Positions 1 to 8,856 of a stretch of 64,000 nt of DNA are shown here, one piece after another. The stretch spans positions 8,432,001-8,496,000 of the forward strand of contig NZ_CP045096.1 in NCBI RefSeq assembly GCF_009184865.1, read 5' to 3'. The position numbers and the translations under genes were made by a program. The notes under the pieces were generated by a model. The model searched no databases. It saw only the letters and a list, made by a program, of their open reading frames with translations, and was not told the DNA's origin. Within the stretch, counting starts at the first letter, position 1. Every line of letters begins with the position of its first letter. Origin of the DNA: Streptomyces phaeolivaceus (lineage in GTDB: Bacteria; Actinomycetota; Actinomycetes; Streptomycetales; Streptomycetaceae).

Positions 1-2
1 GG

Positions 3-569
3 CTCGCCGAACGGCTGCGCGCGCTGCCCGCCGACCGCCGGCTCGGCGTCCTCAACGCGGGCGTCTCCGGCAACCGGCTGCTGCGCGCGGGCGTCGGCCC
101 GAGCGTCCTGGAACGGTTCGACGCCGACGTACTGACCCGCACCGGCGTCCGTGCGGTGATCGTCATGGCGGGCGTCAACGACATCAAGGGCACCCCGAAC
201 GCCACCGACCCGTCCGCCTTCACCGCCGCCTACCGCGACCTCGTGGACCGCGCCCACGCCCGAGGCATCCGCGTCATCGGCGCCACGCTCACCCCGTACG
301 GCGGCCACGGCGCGTACACGGCGGCCCGGGAGCGCGTACGGCAGGCGGTCAACGCCTCGATCCGGGGCGACGGCATCTTCGACGCGGTGGCCGACTTCGA
401 CCGGGCCGTCCGCGACCCCCTCCTCCCGCACCGCATCGGCCCCGCGTACGACCCCGGCGACCATCTGCACTTCAACGACGCGGGCATGCGGGCGCTGGCC
501 GACACGATCGACCTGGCCGACCTGGCGGATCAGTCCCGCGTGGCCGATCTGTCCGGCGTGGCGTCCTGA
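3..569 (+). CDS. SGNH/GDSL-type hydrolase, C-terminal part (cut by window edge)
   Basis: The open frame enters from the left edge and ends at TGA 567-569, so the N-terminal half with the catalytic GDS serine is outside the window. What is visible fits the SGNH esterase/lipase fold: the block containing GNRLL, the oxyanion block GVND, and the C-terminal DHLHFND block carrying the catalytic Asp and His. Family members hydrolyse esters or acyl-polysaccharides and are often secreted in Streptomyces, but a signal peptide cannot be judged here. An internal ATG at 156 would remove conserved SGNH sequence and is not the true start. Substrate unknown. Confidence 0.85.
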   Translation, partial: LAERLRALPADRRLGVLNAGVSGNRLLRAGVGPSVLERFDADVLTRTGVRAVIVMAGVNDIKGTPNATDPSAFTAAYRDLVDRAHARGIRVIGATLTPYGGHGAYTAARERVRQAVNASIRGDGIFDAVADFDRAVRDPLLPHRIGPAYDPGDHLHFNDAGMRALADTIDLADLADQSRVADLSGVAS

Positions 570-582
570 GGGCGGGCCGGTC

Positions 583-1065
583 TCAGACGCCGAAGACCAC
601 GCCCACCCACGCGCCCGCGACCAGCAGGCACGCGAAGAGTTCCGTCAGGACGCTGGACCCGCCCGCGCGCATCGCCGTGCGGGTGGCGTCCTTCGCGGCG
701 CCGGAGCGCCCGAGGCGCAGCCGTTCCGAGAGATAGATGCCGCCGACGAAGCCGGGGATCGCGCCCAGCACCGGGACCAGGACGAAACCGAGGAACGCGC
801 CGACACCGGCGAACACGCCCATGCGGGGGGTCGCGCCGCTCTCCGCCAGGCGCCGGGGCGGCAGACCCCAGCGGACCGCCCGGGACACCAGCAGGACGAC
901 GGTGGCGCCCACCAGCACCCACCAGGCGCTCGGCCGCGGGTCCTCCAGCGCCCACCACATGACCCCGGCCCATACGAGCCAGGACCCCGGTACGCCGGGC
1001 ACCAGCACTCCGCACAGGCCGAGCAGCAGCACCACCGCGACCAGCAGGAGTTCCCACGCTCCCAT
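583..1065 (-). CDS. DUF456 family integral membrane protein
   Basis: A 160-residue, very hydrophobic protein with about four to five membrane segments (residues 5-25, 28-45, 48-66, 85-120, 140-160). The glycine-rich paired repeats GVLVPGVPGSWLVWAG and VGAFLGFVLVPVLGAIPGFVGG are the hallmark of the DUF456 family, whose function is unknown. The start ATG at 1065 directly precedes the first membrane segment. It lies head to tail downstream of the regulator at 1122-2105, with 56 bp between them. Confident on family, no function assigned. Confidence 0.85.
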   Translation of the reverse strand: MGAWELLLVAVVLLLGLCGVLVPGVPGSWLVWAGVMWWALEDPRPSAWWVLVGATVVLLVSRAVRWGLPPRRLAESGATPRMGVFAGVGAFLGFVLVPVLGAIPGFVGGIYLSERLRLGRSGAAKDATRTAMRAGGSSVLTELFACLLVAGAWVGVVFGV

Positions 1066-1121
1066 CTGCCCAGGGTGCAGGACCCCGGGAGAAAGCGCAG
1101 GTCAAGCGCTGGTCGCTGGGG

Positions 1122-2105
1122 TCAGTCCCGGGTCACCCAGGCCCGCTCGTACGCATGCCAGCCCAGCTGCAGCCGGGTCGTCACACCGGTCAGCTCCATC
1201 AGCCGCTTCACCCGGCGCTGTACGGTCCGCAGGCCCAGATCGAGCTGTTTGGCGACGCTCGCGTCCGTCATCCCGGCCAGCAGCAGGGACAGGATCTCCA
1301 GATCGGTGTCGTCGGGGCCGTCGGGGACGTCCTCGGTGACACGGCCGGCGCCGAGCCGCAGCGGCAGCGCCTGCTGCCACACCGACTCGAACAGACCCGA
1401 CAGCAGCTCCAGCAGACCGCTGGCGTGGACGACCAGGGCGGTGGGCTCGGCGGTGTGCGTGGTGAGCGGGAGCATGGCGAGGGACCGGTCGGCGATCACG
1501 AGCTTCGTCGGCACCTCGTCCATGACCCGGACCCGCTCCTCCCGGCCCAGCGCGGCGGACAGCTCGGTCAGACCGGCGTCCTCGTCCAGGACGGCCCGCT
1601 CGACCACCACGCGGTAACCGACGCCACGGCCGGTGACCTGCTCCTCGGCGGGATTGTTCTCCGGCCCGGAGACCGCGATCGGGGCACCGGTGACCATGGC
1701 GCACACCTCCTCCGTGGCACCGAGCTGAAGCTGCAGGAAGCGCTGCGCTATCGCGGCGGAGCCGATCACCACCTCGACCAGGTCGTGGGCGGCGGGCTCG
1801 GCCGCGCTCGCCCGGTACTCCTCGGCGAGCAGCGCCGCCGCCAGCTCGGCCTTCTCCAGCTCGTGCCGCTGCTGGGTGAGCAGGGCGCCCAGGGCCACGC
1901 CGGGGGGTGCGGCGACCCAGCGGCCGGGGCGCGCGGAGGACTGGGCGGCGAGACCGTGCCGCTCCAGGCGCCGGAGCGCGCGCTCGGTGTCGTGCTCCCC
2001 GAGCGTGAGCCGACGCGCCAGGTCCGGTATGTCGGCGGCGCCCACGGACACCAGGGCGCGGTACGCCGACTCGTGCGTCTCGTCGAGTCCGATCGCTCCC
2101 AGCAT
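1122..2105 (-). CDS. TrmB-like / LuxR-type helix-turn-helix transcriptional regulator
   Basis: A 327-residue regulator. The N-terminal 70 residues (LDETHESAYRALVSVG, then a winged helix) resemble the TrmB/sugar-specific helix-turn-helix found in many Streptomyces LuxR-like regulators. The C-terminal segment (TDLEILSLLLAGMTDASVA, LGLRTVQRRVKRLM) is a LuxR-type DNA-binding helix-turn-helix. The middle resembles a PLD-like sensory fold in related proteins. I chose ATG 2105 because GAGGGG lies just upstream and the protein then begins at the conserved LGAIGLDETHE; the longer frame to 2228 adds only low-complexity sequence. It is divergent from the PP2C-like gene at 2510. Ligand and targets unknown. 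Confidence 0.85.
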   Translation of the reverse strand: MLGAIGLDETHESAYRALVSVGAADIPDLARRLTLGEHDTERALRRLERHGLAAQSSARPGRWVAAPPGVALGALLTQQRHELEKAELAAALLAEEYRASAAEPAAHDLVEVVIGSAAIAQRFLQLQLGATEEVCAMVTGAPIAVSGPENNPAEEQVTGRGVGYRVVVERAVLDEDAGLTELSAALGREERVRVMDEVPTKLVIADRSLAMLPLTTHTAEPTALVVHASGLLELLSGLFESVWQQALPLRLGAGRVTEDVPDGPDDTDLEILSLLLAGMTDASVAKQLDLGLRTVQRRVKRLMELTGVTTRLQLGWHAYERAWVTRD

Positions 2106-2509
2106 GCGGTCACGCCCCTCACCGTCTGCCGCACCCTCGCGGCGCGCTGCCGTTCCGCCTCGGCACATCATCACCGCACCGGGTGTCCCGCCGACGCGGC
2201 GGGGTCCACAGCTCAATCCCAGGAACATGCCTCACACTCGGGCCGACCGGCCCACGCGCCCGTACCGCGCCCCGGTCACTCCGGCGCCGCCGGGCGGTTT
2301 CTCCTGTGGGGGGTGGCACCGCCCGGCGGTCTGATCACGCCGACTCCTCCGCCGCCCCGGATCCCCCCGCTGCCCTCCTCTTTCTCTACTCCCTTGCCTC
2401 GCACCGGAGTTCGACATGTAGTCCGACACGCCGTGCGGTCGTCGGCTCCGCGGACCGATTTTCCGGATGCCCCGTTTTCATACGGCTCCTGAGGTGGACA
2501 ATTAGGGGC
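2106..2509. other. Divergent intergenic region
   Basis: This 404-bp gap separates the divergent regulator (start 2105) and PP2C-like gene (start 2510) and presumably holds both promoters. The one clear structure is a perfect 12-bp inverted repeat at 2287-2298 and 2318-2329 (CCGCCGGGCGGT and its complement, 19-bp loop). No convincing -35/-10 pair and no further gene was found. Confidence 0.4.
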
Positions 2510-4450
2510 ATGAGCCAGCAGGGGGAGAGGCCGACCGGTCAAGAGGACGACTGGTGGCGGCAGTTGTACGACGACGCGAGCGGGGACACGGGCCCCTCGG
2601 TGGCGGCCGATTCCCTCGACGACCGCTTCGCCTCGGCGGCGGACACGGTGGGGGAGGCGACGGGGGTGCCTGGAGTGCCGGGGGTGCCTGGAGCGCAGGG
2701 TGCGTCGAGTGGCTCGGGTGCGTCGAGCGCGCGGGGTGCCTGGGGTGCCGTCCCCGGGACGTCGGGTGCCTGGGCGGCCGTGCCGGGGACGTCGGCCGCC
2801 AGGGGAGTGCCGGGCGCCTTGTCGGACCGGGTGCCCCCTCAGGGCTCGCCCGGGGGACCCCTCGGGCGGGACGATCGCGGCAACCGGGCCGGAGGCGACC
2901 GCCGGCCGGGCTACCCCTGGGGTCCGGCCCCGAGCCCGGCCCCGCCCCCAACCCCAACCCCAAGCCCGCCCCCAACCCCAACCCCGCCCCCAACCCCAAC
3001 CTCAAGCCCGGCTCCGGCCGACCCACCACCCGCCGACGCCACCCCCCGTACGCCTGCCGCACCCCGCCCGCCCGTTCCCACCCGACCTTCCCACCCCACC
3101 CGGCCCTCCCACCCCTCCCATCCGGCCGTGGACTCCCTCCGCCGCAGCGGTCTCACTCCGCAGCCCGCGCCCTGGGAGCCACCGGCGGCGCAGCCGACGG
3201 GCCCGGTGACCTTCCCGCCCGGCCCCACCCCGCCGGGCTTCCGCACGGACCCGCCCCGGCCCCCCACACCCAGGCAGCCACCGTCACCGCCACTCGGCGC
3301 GCCCCCCTCACGCCCCCCGACGGAAGTGACACCCGCCTACGGCGCCCGGCGCCCGGCGGACACGCCTTCCGACGCCGCGCCACCGCAGGACGCGCCCCCC
3401 GCCGGCATCCCCGAGCCCTCGGACGCCCGGCCCGCCACCCAGCTCGATCTCCCGACCCTCCGGGCGGAGGAGGTCTCGCTGGTCGCCGGGGTCGCGTACG
3501 TCGGGTCGGGGCCGCCGACGTACGAGGCGGAGCCGACCGCGTTGCCGACGGCGGACCCGGAGGATCTGGGAGATCTGGTGGCGGACACGGTGCTGGACGG
3601 CGCGCGCTACGGGGCGTGCACGCTGCGCGCCGCGTCGCTTCGCGGCGACTCCGCGCGCTACCGCGGCGAGCCACGCCGTGACGCGCTCCTGACCGCCCGC
3701 TTCGGCCTCGGCGAACAGGCCCTCGTGCTGGTGGCCATGGCGACCGGCGCCCGCGCCGTCCCGGGCGCCCACCGCGCGGCGGCGGAGGCGTGCCGGTGGA
3801 TCGGGCGGGCCGTCGGGCTCAGCCAGGTACGGCTGGTGGAGGACATCCGGGCCGCCCGGCGCGGCGATCTCAAGTCCGGGCTGCACCGTCTCACCGACCG
3901 CAGCCTCGGCAAACTCCGCGCCAGCGCCGTCGAACAGGGGCTCGACCCCGAGGAGTACACGGCGAGCCTGCGCTGTCTGCTGCTCCCGGCCGACCCCCGG
4001 TGCCGTACGCGGGTGTTCTTCGGGGTCGGCGCCGGGGGACTGTTCCGGCTGCGGGACGGGGAGTGGCAGGACATAGAGCCCCGGGTCGCGGACACGGCGG
4101 GCGCGCCGGTGGTCGGCTTCGGCTCGCTGCCGCACGAGACCCCCGACGGCGACCGCCTCACCATGGACCTCGGTATCGCGACGCCCCCGAGCCCGTACGA
4201 ACCCGCGCCCGCGCCGCCGCGCGAACCCTTCCGGTTCCGCGCCTCCGTGGCCCGCGAGGACGACGTCCTCCTCCTGTGCACCGGCGGTCTGGCCGAACCG
4301 CTGCGCGGCGAGGCGCCGCTCGCCGAGCATCTGGCGACGCGCTGGGGAGGAGCCGAACCGCCCGGCCTCGCCGCCTTCCTCGCCGACGCCCAGGTCAGGG
4401 TCAAGGGCTATGCCGACGACCGTACGGCCGCCGCAGTCTGGGAGGCCTGA
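2510..4450 (+). CDS. Proline-rich protein with C-terminal PP2C-like domain
   Basis: A 646-residue protein. The first 20 residues (GQEDDWWRQLYDD) match the start of a Streptomyces family annotated as protein phosphatase 2C domain-containing. Residues about 55-330 are low complexity, first Gly/Ala/Val-Pro runs, then Pro/Thr-rich sequence from repeated CCCCAACC-type DNA at 2931-3010. The globular C-terminal half (from about 375, RAEEVSLVAGVAYVGSG) contains segments resembling PP2C strands (DDVLLLCTGGLAEPLRG, ADDRTAAAVWEA), but I do not see a full set of metal-binding aspartates, so it may be catalytically inactive. Start ATG 2510 follows AGGTGG at 2492-2497. A link to the nearby HATPase gene at 4928 is plausible because such proteins meet in partner-switching networks. 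Confidence 0.75.
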   Translation: MSQQGERPTGQEDDWWRQLYDDASGDTGPSVAADSLDDRFASAADTVGEATGVPGVPGVPGAQGASSGSGASSARGAWGAVPGTSGAWAAVPGTSAARGVPGALSDRVPPQGSPGGPLGRDDRGNRAGGDRRPGYPWGPAPSPAPPPTPTPSPPPTPTPPPTPTSSPAPADPPPADATPRTPAAPRPPVPTRPSHPTRPSHPSHPAVDSLRRSGLTPQPAPWEPPAAQPTGPVTFPPGPTPPGFRTDPPRPPTPRQPPSPPLGAPPSRPPTEVTPAYGARRPADTPSDAAPPQDAPPAGIPEPSDARPATQLDLPTLRAEEVSLVAGVAYVGSGPPTYEAEPTALPTADPEDLGDLVADTVLDGARYGACTLRAASLRGDSARYRGEPRRDALLTARFGLGEQALVLVAMATGARAVPGAHRAAAEACRWIGRAVGLSQVRLVEDIRAARRGDLKSGLHRLTDRSLGKLRASAVEQGLDPEEYTASLRCLLLPADPRCRTRVFFGVGAGGLFRLRDGEWQDIEPRVADTAGAPVVGFGSLPHETPDGDRLTMDLGIATPPSPYEPAPAPPREPFRFRASVAREDDVLLLCTGGLAEPLRGEAPLAEHLATRWGGAEPPGLAAFLADAQVRVKGYADDRTAAAVWEA

Positions 4451-4927
4451 GAAGGGCGCCCGGCGGACCGGTGGGGGCGTCAATCAGCCGTGCCCGGCCG
4501 AGGGTTGGCCGATACCGGCGCAGGATTCCGGCCAATCAACATCATCGGGGTGAGTGATCCGCCTCACACGGGGTGGTCGAAGTGGTTCGCGCACGTCGTG
4601 TCCCGGTGGCGTACGGCCGGATCGGCGGCCCCGCGTGGGAAGTCGTGTCCCGCGGTCGCGGTCGGGCCGGGGGTGTCCGGGGCGGGCGGGGTGCCGGGTT
4701 CGTCGGGCTGTGGGGTGGTTTCGCGGGCGGGGAAGCGCTCTCGCAAGGTACCGACAGCTGGCTTGACTCTGTGCGTTTGAAAGCGTACGGAGGGTCATTG
4801 ACGATTCGACATGAGTGCCGCGATCCGGAGGGGGCATGGATCCCCGTGTACGTGTTCGAGCAGGAGGGGAATCGTCATCGGCTTGTGGGCGGGGGTCATG
4901 AAGAGGCAGGCACGAGGGGGCGGTCCC
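4451..4927. other. Intergenic region without a convincing gene
   Basis: These 477 bp lie between the PP2C-like gene and the HATPase gene. Open frames here (for example from 4490 and 4573) lack codon structure and homology and are taken as chance. The stretch contains a candidate promoter at 4763-4791; nothing else recognisable was seen. Confidence 0.4.
4763..4791 (+). promoter_or_regulatory. Candidate promoter for the HATPase gene
   Basis: TTGACT at 4763-4768 is followed after 17 bp by TACGGA at 4786-4791. The -35 is good, the -10 only fair for the Streptomyces vegetative consensus. It would give a leader of about 130 nt before ATG 4928. Prediction by eye only. Confidence 0.3.
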
Positions 4928-5377
4928 ATGGCGATCGGGGCCTCCTCGGCAGAGATGGAGGAGGCGGCCGGCGACGCGGCGGACAGGACCGACGCCGAAC
5001 AGCTCAGGCGCAGACTCGGGCGGGCGGACCTGAGGGCGGTGCCCGAGGCCCGCAGGGCCCTGCGGGAACTGCTGCGGCAATGGGGGCGGCCGGAACGATC
5101 GGAGATAGCGGAACTGCTGACGAGTGAGCTGGTCACCAACGCGCTCATCCACACCGACCACGACGCGGTGCTGACCGCCACCGTCTCACCACGCGGACTC
5201 CACGTGGAGGTACGGGACTTCGTGGGGCGCAGGCCCAGACCGAGGGTGCCGCCCGCCGACGACAGCACTCATGGGCGCGGCCTCCTTCTCGTCCAGTCCC
5301 TCGCCGACGCCTGGGGGGTACGGCCGCACGGGGTGGGCAAGGCGGTGTGGTTCGACCTCGACGGCGGCCTCACCTAG
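4928..5377 (+). CDS. Anti-sigma-type ATP-binding protein (HATPase_c, RsbW/SpoIIAB-like)
   Basis: A 149-residue single-domain GHKL ATPase of the type very abundant in Streptomyces. The N box is in LTSELVTNALIHTDHD (about residues 60-75) and the G box is GRGLLLVQSLADAWG (about 118-132). Such proteins act as anti-sigma factors or switch kinases that phosphorylate STAS antagonists; no STAS or sigma gene is adjacent, so its partner is unknown. Start ATG 4928 was chosen because GAGGGGG lies a few bases upstream; the alternatives at 4811 and 4898 lack a site. A strong hairpin follows at 5406-5442. Confidence 0.85.
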   Translation: MAIGASSAEMEEAAGDAADRTDAEQLRRRLGRADLRAVPEARRALRELLRQWGRPERSEIAELLTSELVTNALIHTDHDAVLTATVSPRGLHVEVRDFVGRRPRPRVPPADDSTHGRGLLLVQSLADAWGVRPHGVGKAVWFDLDGGLT

Positions 5378-5405
5378 TTCCATGCCGTGACACCGGAACG
5401 GGCAA

Positions 5406-5442
5406 CGGACAGGGGCGCGGCTTCCTGCCGCGCCCCTGTCCG
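5406..5442. terminator. Bidirectional hairpin terminator
   Basis: A perfect 16-bp inverted repeat (arms 5406-5421 and 5427-5442, loop TTCCT; arm core GGACAGGGGCGCGGC). It lies between the convergent HATPase and DUF2637 genes, as expected for a shared terminator. No T-run follows, which is usual in Streptomyces. Confidence 0.8.
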
Positions 5443-5481
5443 ATGTGTGGCACTCGGTGTCCGGTGCCCGCTGTCGCTCGC

Positions 5482-6534
5482 TCAGCCGAACTGCTGCTCC
5501 AGGTCCTTGAGCTTGCGCTCCAGGGAGTCGAGCCGCGGCAGGGCCATGGTGTCGTCCTCCGCGGTGAGGTCGACGGTGATCGACTTGTCAGCGCCGTTGC
5601 GGACGGGCTGCAGGGAGGGACGCGAACGCACGGGCAGCTGCTCGGGCGTCGATATGGCGGAGTCCGAGGCGACCTGGGCCGCCGGCACCCGCTCCACGGT
5701 GGTGTCGACCTGGCGTCCACCGCCGCCGCCGCCCCGGCCGGGCAGACCCCGGTGGCCACGGCTGATCGCCTTGAGGTGGGCGCGCTCCAGGCGCTCCTGC
5801 TCCCGCTTGCGCGACCTGTTCTCCTCCTTCATCCGCTTGTCCTCGCGCACCTCGTCCACGGCCTCGTCCAGGCTGCGCACGCCCTCCAGGAGCATCAGCG
5901 ACCAGGCCCTGTACGTCTCACGCGGGGCGCGCAGCCAGCGGACCACGCGGATCTGCGGCAGCGGACGCGGGACGAGACCCTGCTCGCGCAGCGCGGCCCG
6001 GCGGGTCTGCTTCAGCGCGCGGTCGAACAGCACCGCGGCGGACAGGGACATGCCGGCGAAGAACTGCGGGGCGCCGTCGTGGCCCAGACCCCGGGGCGCG
6101 TGCACCCAGTTGAACCAGGCCGCCGCACCGGCGAACGTCCACACCAGTATCCGGGAGCCGAGCGCCGCGTCACCGTGGCTGGCCTCGCGCACCGCGAGGA
6201 CCGAGCAGAACATGGCGGCGCCGTCGAGGCCGAACGGAACCAGGTACTGCCACCCGTCGGTGAGGCCGAGGTTCTGCTCACCGAAGCCGACCAGGCCGCG
6301 GAAGGAGAGCGCGGCGGCGACCGCGGCACAGCAGAAGAGGAGGATGTAGGAGAAGAGACCGTAGAGGCTCTCCTTGCGCCTGCGGCGTTCCTCGCTGCGT
6401 TCCCAGGAATCCTCGGTCTTCGCGTGCTCCCCGGCGCGCTTGCCGCGCGCGAGCACCGCAACCGCCGCCAGCATGCCCAGGAGCAGTACGGCGCCCGGAA
6501 GCAGCCAGTTCAGCGATATGTCGGTCAATCTCAT
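5482..6534 (-). CDS. DUF2637 family membrane protein
   Basis: A 350-residue protein with four or five membrane segments in the first 190 residues (about 10-30, 55-78, 88-112, 120-140, 148-168), including the family signature LVPFGLDGAAMFCSVLA. A long cytoplasmic tail follows, with a charged Arg/Lys/Glu helix (about 205-255), a Gly-rich stretch and a final coiled-coil-like LDSLERKLKDLEQQFG. DUF2637 is common in actinomycete chromosomes and mobile elements and has no settled function. Start ATG 6534 is preceded by AAGGGACC; the frame upstream to 6585 has no site. It converges with the HATPase gene across a terminator. Confidence 0.85.
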   Translation of the reverse strand: MRLTDISLNWLLPGAVLLLGMLAAVAVLARGKRAGEHAKTEDSWERSEERRRRKESLYGLFSYILLFCCAAVAAALSFRGLVGFGEQNLGLTDGWQYLVPFGLDGAAMFCSVLAVREASHGDAALGSRILVWTFAGAAAWFNWVHAPRGLGHDGAPQFFAGMSLSAAVLFDRALKQTRRAALREQGLVPRPLPQIRVVRWLRAPRETYRAWSLMLLEGVRSLDEAVDEVREDKRMKEENRSRKREQERLERAHLKAISRGHRGLPGRGGGGGGRQVDTTVERVPAAQVASDSAISTPEQLPVRSRPSLQPVRNGADKSITVDLTAEDDTMALPRLDSLERKLKDLEQQFG

Positions 6535-6870
6535 CAGGGGTCCCTTGCATTGGGATAGGGCGTAACGCCCGCCATAGTGGCCCAATCCTCGCGGCCCTCA
6601 GGGGGTTTCGGGGCAAGAGACCGCCAAAGAAGTGCAATGAGTGACGCCAGGCGGCATTCTGCTCGAACTACCGCGCGAGGGACGGGAGTTGAGTGCGAGT
6701 GAGATTACCCGTTCGAGTGGTTCCACGGAAAGTTCCTGCGGCAAGTGAGGAATTTGTGAACCAGCTGTAACCAAACGAGAGTCCCACCCGGATTTGATCT
6801 TACGGCACATGCCCCGGGCGATCGCCGGGGGGTCGCCAGGCGAGAAGCATCCTCGGGTCGCGAGGGTCCG
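6535..6870. other. Intergenic region upstream of the DUF2637 gene
   Basis: These 336 bp are less GC-rich than the surroundings, which fits a regulatory region for the minus-strand DUF2637 gene. Motifs such as AGTGAGATTACCC around 6700 vaguely recall BldD-type half sites, but the match is too weak to call. No gene was seen. Confidence 0.35.
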
Positions 6871-7737
6871 TCAACTGCTCGCGGCGGCGGTGAGCTTGGT
6901 GATCCGGTCCGCCTCGCAGGTGCGCGGGCAGGTGACACAGGTGTCGTCCGGGGCGATCGTGTAGAACATGCAGCAGCTCGCCCGGTCCCGGGTGGGCAGC
7001 GACTCGCCGCCGGGGCCGGTCAGTTCACGGAAGCCCGCGGCGCCCACGTACGGCTTGGTCGCGCCCGGCAGCAGCAGCTCCAGCTCGCGTCGGCAGCGCT
7101 GGTGCTCGTCGGGGCCGAGGAGTTCGGAGACGTACCAGATCCCCTCGACGATCTCGTCGGTCGCCATGCCCCACAGAGCGCGTCCGCGACGCCGCATCCG
7201 GGGGCCGAAGCCGCCGAGGACCGGCTCTATGTGCGCGGCGAAGGCCGCCCGCAACTCGGCCCGCAGCGCCTCCTCGTCCGGGACCACCCGGGCGCCCGGC
7301 TCACCGGCCGCCGGATCGTCCGGCAGGCAGCCGAACGTCTCGCCACGCACCACCAGCCGGCTGTGCTCCCGCTGGAACGCCACCTGTCCGGCCGGGAACC
7401 GCGGCACCCGGCGCCGCAGGAACCAGGGGACCGTGAAGAGGAGGCAGGCGTACCAGGCGTAGCGGTGCAGTCCGAAGGCCGCCACCACGTCCGGGCGGCC
7501 CTCGCGGCCGTAGTCCCGCAGGATCTGGGCCTCGTCCCAGGCGAGGAACGCGTCCAGCTCCGCCCCGGCCGCCGCGAGTCCGGCGGCGGAGACCCACCCC
7601 TCGCCCTCGGGCAATGGCTCCGTGGGAGAGAGTTCTGTCACGCTCACCATCGGCAGGACCTCGGTGAGACGCGTGTACGCCGCCGTCATGGGTGACGTGC
7701 GCGAAGTGGGGGCCGGTGCCGGAGCTGAGGGGGGCAT
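6871..7737 (-). CDS. FhuF-like (2Fe-2S) siderophore-iron reductase
   Basis: A protein of up to 288 residues. The C-terminal cysteine cluster, Cys255, Cys256, Cys267, Cys270 and Cys274 (CC-x10-C-x2-C-x3-C), matches the FhuF-type [2Fe-2S] site of cytoplasmic ferric-siderophore reductases. The region around residues 90-110 (YAWYACLLFTVPWFLRRRVP) is the conserved hydrophobic part of actinomycete members. The role is to release iron from imported ferric siderophores. An iron box at 7765-7783, just upstream, supports this. The start is uncertain: ATG 7737 is taken, while ATG 7689 also gives a plausible N-terminus; neither has a strong ribosome site. Confidence 0.85.
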   Translation of the reverse strand: MPPSAPAPAPTSRTSPMTAAYTRLTEVLPMVSVTELSPTEPLPEGEGWVSAAGLAAAGAELDAFLAWDEAQILRDYGREGRPDVVAAFGLHRYAWYACLLFTVPWFLRRRVPRFPAGQVAFQREHSRLVVRGETFGCLPDDPAAGEPGARVVPDEEALRAELRAAFAAHIEPVLGGFGPRMRRRGRALWGMATDEIVEGIWYVSELLGPDEHQRCRRELELLLPGATKPYVGAAGFRELTGPGGESLPTRDRASCCMFYTIAPDDTCVTCPRTCEADRITKLTAAASS

Positions 7738-7764
7738 ACGGGGACCGCCGTTTCACCATCGCTG

Positions 7765-7783
7765 CCAAGTAAGGCTTACCTTA
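7765..7783. promoter_or_regulatory. DmdR/IdeR-type iron box
   Basis: The 15-mer at 7767-7781 (AAGTAAGGCTTACCT) matches the actinomycete iron-box core AGGTWAGSCTWACCT at 14 of 15 positions. It lies 30 bp upstream of the FhuF-like reductase, where a DtxR-family repressor (DmdR in Streptomyces) would block transcription when iron is plentiful. The GntR gene on the other side starts at 7936 and could share it. Confidence 0.75.
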
Positions 7784-7935
7784 CCCGAGATGGTCGAGGT
7801 TTGAACTGAGGGCATGTGCGCCTATGGTGCTTTACGACCGGTAACAACCCCAGTAGTGATGTAAGCGCCCCCATGTACCCAGTCGGCCGTCCCGCTCGGC
7901 CCGCTCGGCACTCGACTCGGCTCGCAGGAGGACCC

Positions 7936-8832
7936 GTGGAGCAGGCCGGAACGCGCTCGCGCCAGGCCCCGGCCGCGAGTGCGCCGGACGCCGTCGCCGC
8001 TCGTCCGGCGTCGGCCTACCGTGTGCCCGCGCAGCCCGGGGTCGCGGACGTCGACCGGGAGCGGGGCATCGCGGCGGACGGCCGCCCGGCCCCGGTACGC
8101 GGCGACACGCGCTCCGGCGACACCCGTCCCGGGGGCGACGCGGCCCGGGGCGAGCACACGCACAGCGAGACGCCGATCCCCCTGCCGCGCACCCCGGGGC
8201 GTCCCGTGGTCCAGCGGGCCTCCGTGCGCGGGCAGATCCTCGACGCGCTGCGGGCCGCGCTCGCGGGCGGGGAACTGACCCCGGGCGAGGTGTACTCCGC
8301 ACCGGCCCTCGGCGAGCGGTTCGGGGTCTCCGCCACCCCCGTGCGCGAGGCGATGCAGCAACTGGCCATCGAGGGCGCGATCGAGGTCGTGCCGAACCGG
8401 GGCTTCCGTGTCGTCCGGCGGGGCGCCCGTGAGCTGGCCGAACTCGCGGAGGTGCGGGCCCTGCTCCAGGTGCCGGTGATCGTCCGGCTGGCACATACGG
8501 TGCCGGCGGACCGCTGGGGCGAGCTGCGGCCCCTCGCCGACGAGACGGCCCGCGCGGCGTCCTCCGGGTGCCGGGCCACGTACGGCGAGGCGGACCGGGC
8601 CTTCCACCGGGGGGTCCTGGGGCTGGCCGGCAACGAGCAGCTGTTGCAGCTCACGGACGATCTCCACAGGCGTACGCAACTGCCGTTGGGTGGTGGGCAG
8701 GTGGGGAGCGGGGGGCGTGTCGAGCTGATGGCCGACGCCGCCGAGCACATCGCGTTGCTGGACGCGTTGGTCGCGGGGGACCTGGATGCGGCCTGTTGTC
8801 TGGTGGAGAAGCATTTCGGGGCGGTGGGCTGA
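7936..8832 (+). CDS. GntR family (FadR/FCD subfamily) transcriptional regulator
   Basis: A 298-residue regulator. About 90 disordered, Arg/Pro-rich residues precede a GntR winged helix (RGQILDALRAALAGGELTPGE, ALGERFGVSATPVREAMQQLA, IEVVPNRGFRV), then an all-helical FCD effector domain (LAEVRALLQVPVIVRLA, ADRAFHRGVLGLAGNEQL). Start GTG 7936 is preceded by a near-perfect AGGAGG at 7926-7931; an upstream frame to 7816 has none. Effector and targets unknown. The large palindromic repeat at 8857-9044 follows the stop and may end the transcript. Confidence 0.85.
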   Translation: MEQAGTRSRQAPAASAPDAVAARPASAYRVPAQPGVADVDRERGIAADGRPAPVRGDTRSGDTRPGGDAARGEHTHSETPIPLPRTPGRPVVQRASVRGQILDALRAALAGGELTPGEVYSAPALGERFGVSATPVREAMQQLAIEGAIEVVPNRGFRVVRRGARELAELAEVRALLQVPVIVRLAHTVPADRWGELRPLADETARAASSGCRATYGEADRAFHRGVLGLAGNEQLLQLTDDLHRRTQLPLGGGQVGSGGRVELMADAAEHIALLDALVAGDLDAACCLVEKHFGAVG

Positions 8833-8856
8833 GGAGCGCCGGCGGCCGCGGGTGCG

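Noticed and set aside
4573..5127. Alternative plus-strand gene upstream of the HATPase
   Set aside because: The frame overlaps the HATPase domain in a different phase, is Arg/Gly-rich and has no recognisable fold.
6695..6720. BldD box upstream of the DUF2637 gene
   Set aside because: Only partial agreement with the AGTGA/TCACC half-sites, and wrong spacing; not enough to call.
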